A stretch of 8,056 nucleotides of DNA, taken from NCBI GenBank assembly GCA_964350605.1, contig CAYGKP010000113.1, forward strand, positions 1-8,056, in the 5' to 3' direction. Source of the stretch: CAYGKP01 sp964350605 (GTDB lineage: Bacteria; Bacteroidota; Bacteroidia; Cytophagales; JAAEPT01). The stretch's first letter is position 1. Each line of letters begins with the position of its first letter. The position numbers and the translations under genes were made by a program. Of the stretch, positions 4,492-8,056 are shown piece by piece. The notes beneath the pieces are model-generated. The model was not told the origin of the DNA. It ran no database searches and saw nothing but the letters and a program-made list of their open reading frames with translations.

Positions 4492-6960
4492 TTAGTCAAG
4501 CAAGAGCTTGAAGGTTTTGCCTGTGCCGTCCAGGGCGGTGGCTTTCACCACGTACATGCCGCGGCCCCAGTTGGCTGTTGATACTTCCAACTCATCAATC
4601 CCAAGGGGGGTGGATTCACGGAAGAACTCACGTCCAAGCATGTCGTAGACCGTCACGCTGACCAAGTTCTGGCCTCGCAGCCAAATCGGGTCGCCAATGC
4701 TGGCAGGATTGGGACCTAGGGTAATTGCGCCGTGGCTCTCGAACTGAACAGCGCGAACTTCGCTGAATGTGCTGGTGCCATCCAGGTCGACCTGATTGAG
4801 TTGGTAGTAGTACAAGGCAGCTTCTGGTACATTGTCGACAAAGACATAGTTAGTTGTCGCGCTGGAAGTGCCGTTACCACTCACCACACCGACGGTTGTC
4901 CAAGTCTGGCCATCCAAGCTGCGCTGCACCTCAAAGTAGTCGTTGTTGAATTCGCTGGCCGTAGTCCACAGCAAGGTGGCTTCCAATGCGCCGCTTGGCG
5001 AAGCGGTGAAGTTGACCAGTTCGACTGGTAAAGGGCAATCCTCTGTGGCGTGAACTGGGACCGCAGCGCAGGGTGTGCCTACAGTGATGTGCCAGTCGAA
5101 ATAGCCAGGGAAAGCGTCTGGGCTAAAGTATGGATTGAAACCAGGATCATTGGCCTGGAAGGTGACAATTCCCGAGTAGTCGGTTGGGTATTGGTAGCGA
5201 CGCGTTGTTGGGGGAGCACCTCCAGAGCCAGTTCCGTTCCACCAACCGTTGATAGTGTTACCCGAGCCGCTTGCAAGTTCCATAAAGTAACCGTTCCCTG
5301 CCGGAAGCGTTAAGTTCAATGGAACCCAGGTCGGTACGCCGGGTGCCGCGCCGTTGTTCTGAAATTGACAGGGCGCGCTATAGTCAACCGTTTGGTCGAA
5401 GCCGCTAAAACCATTGAACACCCGAATTCGAATGTTATCACTGGCAATACCTGGACTAGGACAATAGTAGTTGTTCACATAAACCATGATACTATCCAGT
5501 ACCATATCGCGGGAAACATTAAACTGAAGACGGCCATCATCACTACCGGCATTCACATTGTACTTCTCAGAAAAAGGATTCGAGTAGGGCGTTGGATTCA
5601 AGTAAGACTCAGGACCAACTGTCGCGTTGAAGGTTGAGGTGTCCTCGACATAGAACACAGTATCCCCAGTGATGGCAGGTGTAATAGAAGGACCAGTTCC
5701 TACTATTATACCTCCTGGCGTGCTTTCGGTCCACCATTTGTATTCACCCGACCCGCTTACGCTTAAGGTAGGGTTAGTTGGTGGGCAGTAATCCTGGTTG
5801 TTTGGCGAAGCAGCCAAAGTTGAGATGGCCACTTCATCAAAATCGGTCCCGCAGCCTGGATCAGTCACCTCCACACGGTAGGTGCCAGGCATATTTGCTG
5901 TATAAGTTTGGTTCGTAGCACCTGTGATGGGCGAAGCGTTCAAAAACCATTGATAGGTTATGCCGGGACCATTGAAGAAGGCATCGAGATCAGCAGTCAC
6001 CGGGTCGCATAGGACAATGTCGCTGCCCAAGTCAATGTTGAACGAGTTGAAAATCTCAATCACATCGGAACGTACGCAAGAGCCCGCGCTGTCAACGCAA
6101 ACAGTGTAAGTGCCCGGTGTTGAAATAGTGCGAGAGTGTGGGGCACCCAAGCCAATTCCGTTGGGGCCATCTGACCAAATGACTTGGATGTCGGCATGAG
6201 GGGTAATTCCTGTGTTGATTAACACGCTTCCTCCGGTTCCACAGAGGGTTAGGTCGGCTCCCAAATCGGGTTGCGGACCAGGTGCTACAGGACCGCAATT
6301 TGCGGTGAAAGTGATGTCATCAATGGCAAAATCCCTGCCGGTTTGACAGTTTGTAGTGTTCGTGCTCACCAACTGGAGGGTCACAGTAGCAGGCGGGGTC
6401 GCCCCTGAATTCCAGTTAGCGGTAACCTGTTGCCAGTCGTCTGGGCCACTTGTGGTGACCGTAGGGCCTAATAATGATCCGTTTATGTTAAAACGCAGCG
6501 TAGAAACATTGGCTTGATTTGACAGCTCGGTAAACCATGCCGAGAAGTAGTAATTGGTATTGGCTACGTTGGGTAGAGTAATGGTCTGTTCCCAAACCAC
6601 ATAGGGCGCATCGCCGGGTTGTACGCAAGCCACGTCAACCATATACATGTTGGTATCAGCACCTGGTGTGTGATCGGCGAAGGAGGGGAATCCGCCTTGG
6701 TTGAAGGTGTTAGGGTTTCCACCAATATATATATCCCCCTGACCAGACCAACAATTGGTAGTTCCACACGGTACATACTGTGTGTATACAGTATTATCGT
6801 ACGTCCAGCCGTTATAACCGTCGGAGAAATCTCCGTTAGTGACCAAGTTGTTGGTTGTCAGGTTGGCCGTACATTGGGCGTTGGCTCGGTTGGTCGATGC
6901 GACCAGCGCGAAAACAAACAGACCCAGAAGTAAAAATTGCGAGGGTATCAGTCGCATCAT
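4492..6960 (-). CDS. Large secreted Ig-like surface protein with type IX secretion sorting domain
   Basis: An 822-residue protein built for export and surface attachment. A signal peptide covers about residues 1-28 (ANA|Q). Residues 37-221 form a carbohydrate-binding-like beta-sandwich (NLVTNGDFSDGYNGW ... FAIDDITF). Two Ig/PKD-like modules at 231-303 and 308-380 each open with the motif DLGxDxxLC and end near PGTYxV. A third short Ig-like module sits at about 385-441 (YKWW ... TPGG). Residues 445-630 are a beta-rich domain I cannot name. An FN3-like region follows at 643-740 (WTTASEFNNDYFEVQRSLDGQ ... YYYQLNQVDLDG), common just before sorting domains. The C-terminus (745-822, GPNPA ... VTVYDMLGRE ... 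GMYVVKA ... KLLLD) is a type A T9SS signal. No catalytic motif is visible, so adhesion or polymer binding is the likely role. Sixteen cysteines lie in the exported part and none in the sorting domain. The start is the double ATG at 6960; the second ATG is equally possible. It appears monocistronic. Confidence 0.9.
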   Translation of the reverse strand: MMRLIPSQFLLLGLFVFALVASTNRANAQCTANLTTNNLVTNGDFSDGYNGWTYDNTVYTQYVPCGTTNCWSGQGDIYIGGNPNTFNQGGFPSFADHTPGADTNMYMVDVACVQPGDAPYVVWEQTITLPNVANTNYYFSAWFTELSNQANVSTLRFNINGSLLGPTVTTSGPDDWQQVTANWNSGATPPATVTLQLVSTNTTNCQTGRDFAIDDITFTANCGPVAPGPQPDLGADLTLCGTGGSVLINTGITPHADIQVIWSDGPNGIGLGAPHSRTISTPGTYTVCVDSAGSCVRSDVIEIFNSFNIDLGSDIVLCDPVTADLDAFFNGPGITYQWFLNASPITGATNQTYTANMPGTYRVEVTDPGCGTDFDEVAISTLAASPNNQDYCPPTNPTLSVSGSGEYKWWTESTPGGIIVGTGPSITPAITGDTVFYVEDTSTFNATVGPESYLNPTPYSNPFSEKYNVNAGSDDGRLQFNVSRDMVLDSIMVYVNNYYCPSPGIASDNIRIRVFNGFSGFDQTVDYSAPCQFQNNGAAPGVPTWVPLNLTLPAGNGYFMELASGSGNTINGWWNGTGSGGAPPTTRRYQYPTDYSGIVTFQANDPGFNPYFSPDAFPGYFDWHITVGTPCAAVPVHATEDCPLPVELVNFTASPSGALEATLLWTTASEFNNDYFEVQRSLDGQTWTTVGVVSGNGTSSATTNYVFVDNVPEAALYYYQLNQVDLDGTSTFSEVRAVQFESHGAITLGPNPASIGDPIWLRGQNLVSVTVYDMLGREFFRESTPLGIDELEVSTANWGRGMYVVKATALDGTGKTFKLLLD

Positions 6961-7107
6961 AAAAAAGGTTGTTTAGGGTGTAACGATCTAATCGTAGGCA
7001 GGGTTGCTTTAAATTCTTCAAAAGTTAATACTTGATTCGCTCAAATGGTAACTTATAGGGTGCCAAAAGCTGAATAATTCTCAAACATTGTCCACACTCA
7101 CGCCTTT
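6961..7107. promoter_or_regulatory. Divergent promoter region between the surface-protein and BatA-like genes
   Basis: This AT-rich 147-bp spacer lies between two divergent starts and holds no gene I can support. On the minus strand TTTG occurs four times (7085-7082, 7068-7065, 7046-7043, 7022-7019), two of them in TAnnnTTTG or longer contexts that almost match the Bacteroidota -7 box TAnnTTTG but carry extra spacing. The surface-protein promoter is probably here, but I cannot fix it. A run of six A residues (T on the coding strand) directly precedes the surface-protein ATG. Confidence 0.35.
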
Positions 7108-8056
7108 ATGAGCTTCGCCGCGCCGGCTTTTCTTTGGGCCCTTTTTGCCCTTTCGCTGCCGATTCTGATCCATTTACTGGAATTGCAGCTTCGCCGAAAG
7201 GTGGCATTTACTCGTGTGGCGTTCCTGCGCGAGGTGGAACAGCAAAGCCACCGCCAACGGAAAGTCCGTCGTTGGTTGATCCTTCTGCTCCGCCTGTTGG
7301 CGATGACCTTCTTGATTCTTGCCTTTGCGCGCCCCCTGTGGGGACCCCGTGCTGCAACCGAAAATGGCCCGACGGTTCTCTACCTCGATGATTCCTGGAG
7401 CTTGCAAGCCTATTACGGCGAACAAACCAACTGGGCCCGTGCGCAGGGCTTCGCCCAAACGTTGCTTGATCGCTCGGACCCGCTCTCCGAATGGCGCATC
7501 GAGGGCAACGAGCTAACCGCCGCCGATCGGCAAACGTTGGCCCGGCCCGAAGCCCTCGACCGCGTGGCCGAATTTACTCCCGGTGCTTCGGCGGCAGCAC
7601 CACAAAAGCTGGCCCTTCGCCGGGGTGCGCGGCAAGGCGGCGGGCAATGCCTCTTTGTTAGCGACTTTCAGACGAGCACTTGGGATTCTGAGGGCTTCGA
7701 TGCTCTACTATCCGATTCGAGCCAATCCATCGTCTTGGTACCGCTTGCGCCCGATCCATCGCCCAACTTGTTTGTCGACAGTCTGTGGCTGGAAACGCCC
7801 TATCTGCCCGTCGGTCAAGAGAACAAGCTGATGGTGCGCATCCGAAACGGCGGCAGCGAACCCGCGAAGGACGTGCCCATCCGCTTGCTGCTCGAAGGCA
7901 TCCAACAAGGTCAAGCGACAGTGTCGGTGCCAGCCGGGGGGCGAAGTCAGCTATCTTTCAGTGTTGCCTTTCCTGCTCCAGGGTTAGTTCGCGGCCGGAT
8001 CGTCTTGACCGACCAAGGGCCGAGCTTTGATGATGAGTTCTTCTTTACGCTCGAGG
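7108..8056 (+). CDS. BatA-type membrane protein with degenerate VWA domain, 3' end cut by window edge
   Basis: The frame opens at ATG 7108 and stays open for 316 codons to the edge, so the C-terminus is missing. The first 80 residues match the BatA N-terminal domain (aerotolerance regulator N-terminal, PF07584): FAAPAFLWALFALSLPILIHLLEL as transmembrane helix 1 (about 3-26), then RRKVAFTRVAFLREV and RKVRRW, then helix 2 at about 57-78 ending FARPLWGP. A VWA-like domain follows: VLYLDDSWSLQ (90-100) keeps DxSxS as Asp94-Ser96-Ser98, and LFVSDFQTS (182-190) supplies the later aspartate. About 220-316 looks like a beta-rich extracytoplasmic region (NLFVDSLWLETPYLPVGQENKLMVRIRNGG). Family members sit in the inner membrane, often in bat or MoxR-linked clusters in Bacteroidota, with a poorly defined envelope role. 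No MoxR or DUF58 gene is on the left side, so any cluster must extend rightwards. The start fits because the family begins right before helix 1. Confidence 0.88.
   Translation, partial: MSFAAPAFLWALFALSLPILIHLLELQLRRKVAFTRVAFLREVEQQSHRQRKVRRWLILLLRLLAMTFLILAFARPLWGPRAATENGPTVLYLDDSWSLQAYYGEQTNWARAQGFAQTLLDRSDPLSEWRIEGNELTAADRQTLARPEALDRVAEFTPGASAAAPQKLALRRGARQGGGQCLFVSDFQTSTWDSEGFDALLSDSSQSIVLVPLAPDPSPNLFVDSLWLETPYLPVGQENKLMVRIRNGGSEPAKDVPIRLLLEGIQQGQATVSVPAGGRSQLSFSVAFPAPGLVRGRIVLTDQGPSFDDEFFFTLE

Noticed and set aside
6725..6733. Short TA run inside the surface-protein gene as a phase-variation tract
   Set aside because: It is only about four TA units, a dinucleotide repeat too short to suggest frequent slippage, and the frame is intact.
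7033..7060. Sigma-70-like TTGATT/TATAGG pair upstream of the BatA-like gene
   Set aside because: Only four of six bases match in each box with 16-bp spacing, and Bacteroidota housekeeping promoters use a different consensus.
7134..7831. Several short open frames on both strands at the right end
   Set aside because: They overlap the BatA-like frame, which has clear family features and is open to the window edge.
1..8056. CRISPR arrays, tRNA, rRNA, insertion sequences, attachment sites
   Set aside because: I found no regular direct repeats with spacers, no cloverleaf-like segment, no transposase or integrase frame, and no paired terminal repeats.

Overview
The window reads as chromosomal DNA from a member of the Bacteroidota with fairly high GC. 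Three things point there: a secreted protein ending in a type A sorting domain of the type IX secretion system (T9SS), a BatA-type membrane protein of the kind found in Bacteroidota aerotolerance clusters, and start codons mostly without strong Shine-Dalgarno sequences. I cannot place it below phylum.

Layout from left to right. Positions 113-1212 (minus strand) hold a two-gene unit: a small outer-membrane beta-barrel protein, then a DinB-superfamily protein whose GTG start shares a base with the barrel's stop codon. A 91-bp divergent spacer separates this unit from a plus-strand VanX/DdpX-like D-Ala-D-Ala dipeptidase (1304-2074), probably exported. Next on the plus strand is a FecA-like TonB-dependent receptor (2183-4369). 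It converges on a large minus-strand T9SS-exported, Ig-like surface protein (4492-6960), and the 122 bp between them hold a strong palindromic terminator plus three more inverted repeats. After a 147-bp divergent spacer, a BatA-like gene with a degenerate VWA domain starts at 7108 and runs off the right edge.

Almost every gene concerns the cell envelope: an outer-membrane barrel, cell-wall peptide hydrolysis, TonB-driven uptake, a surface adhesin-like protein, and a two-transmembrane inner-membrane protein. Only the barrel/DinB pair shows sequence-level evidence of co-translation. The rest look like neighbouring single transcription units, not one pathway. I see no transposase, integrase, CRISPR array, rRNA or tRNA. 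No clearly new multi-gene system is visible. The best leads are the unassigned beta-rich domain and low-GC stretch of the surface protein, the stacked hairpins at 4383-4489, and the unexplained barrel/DinB coupling.
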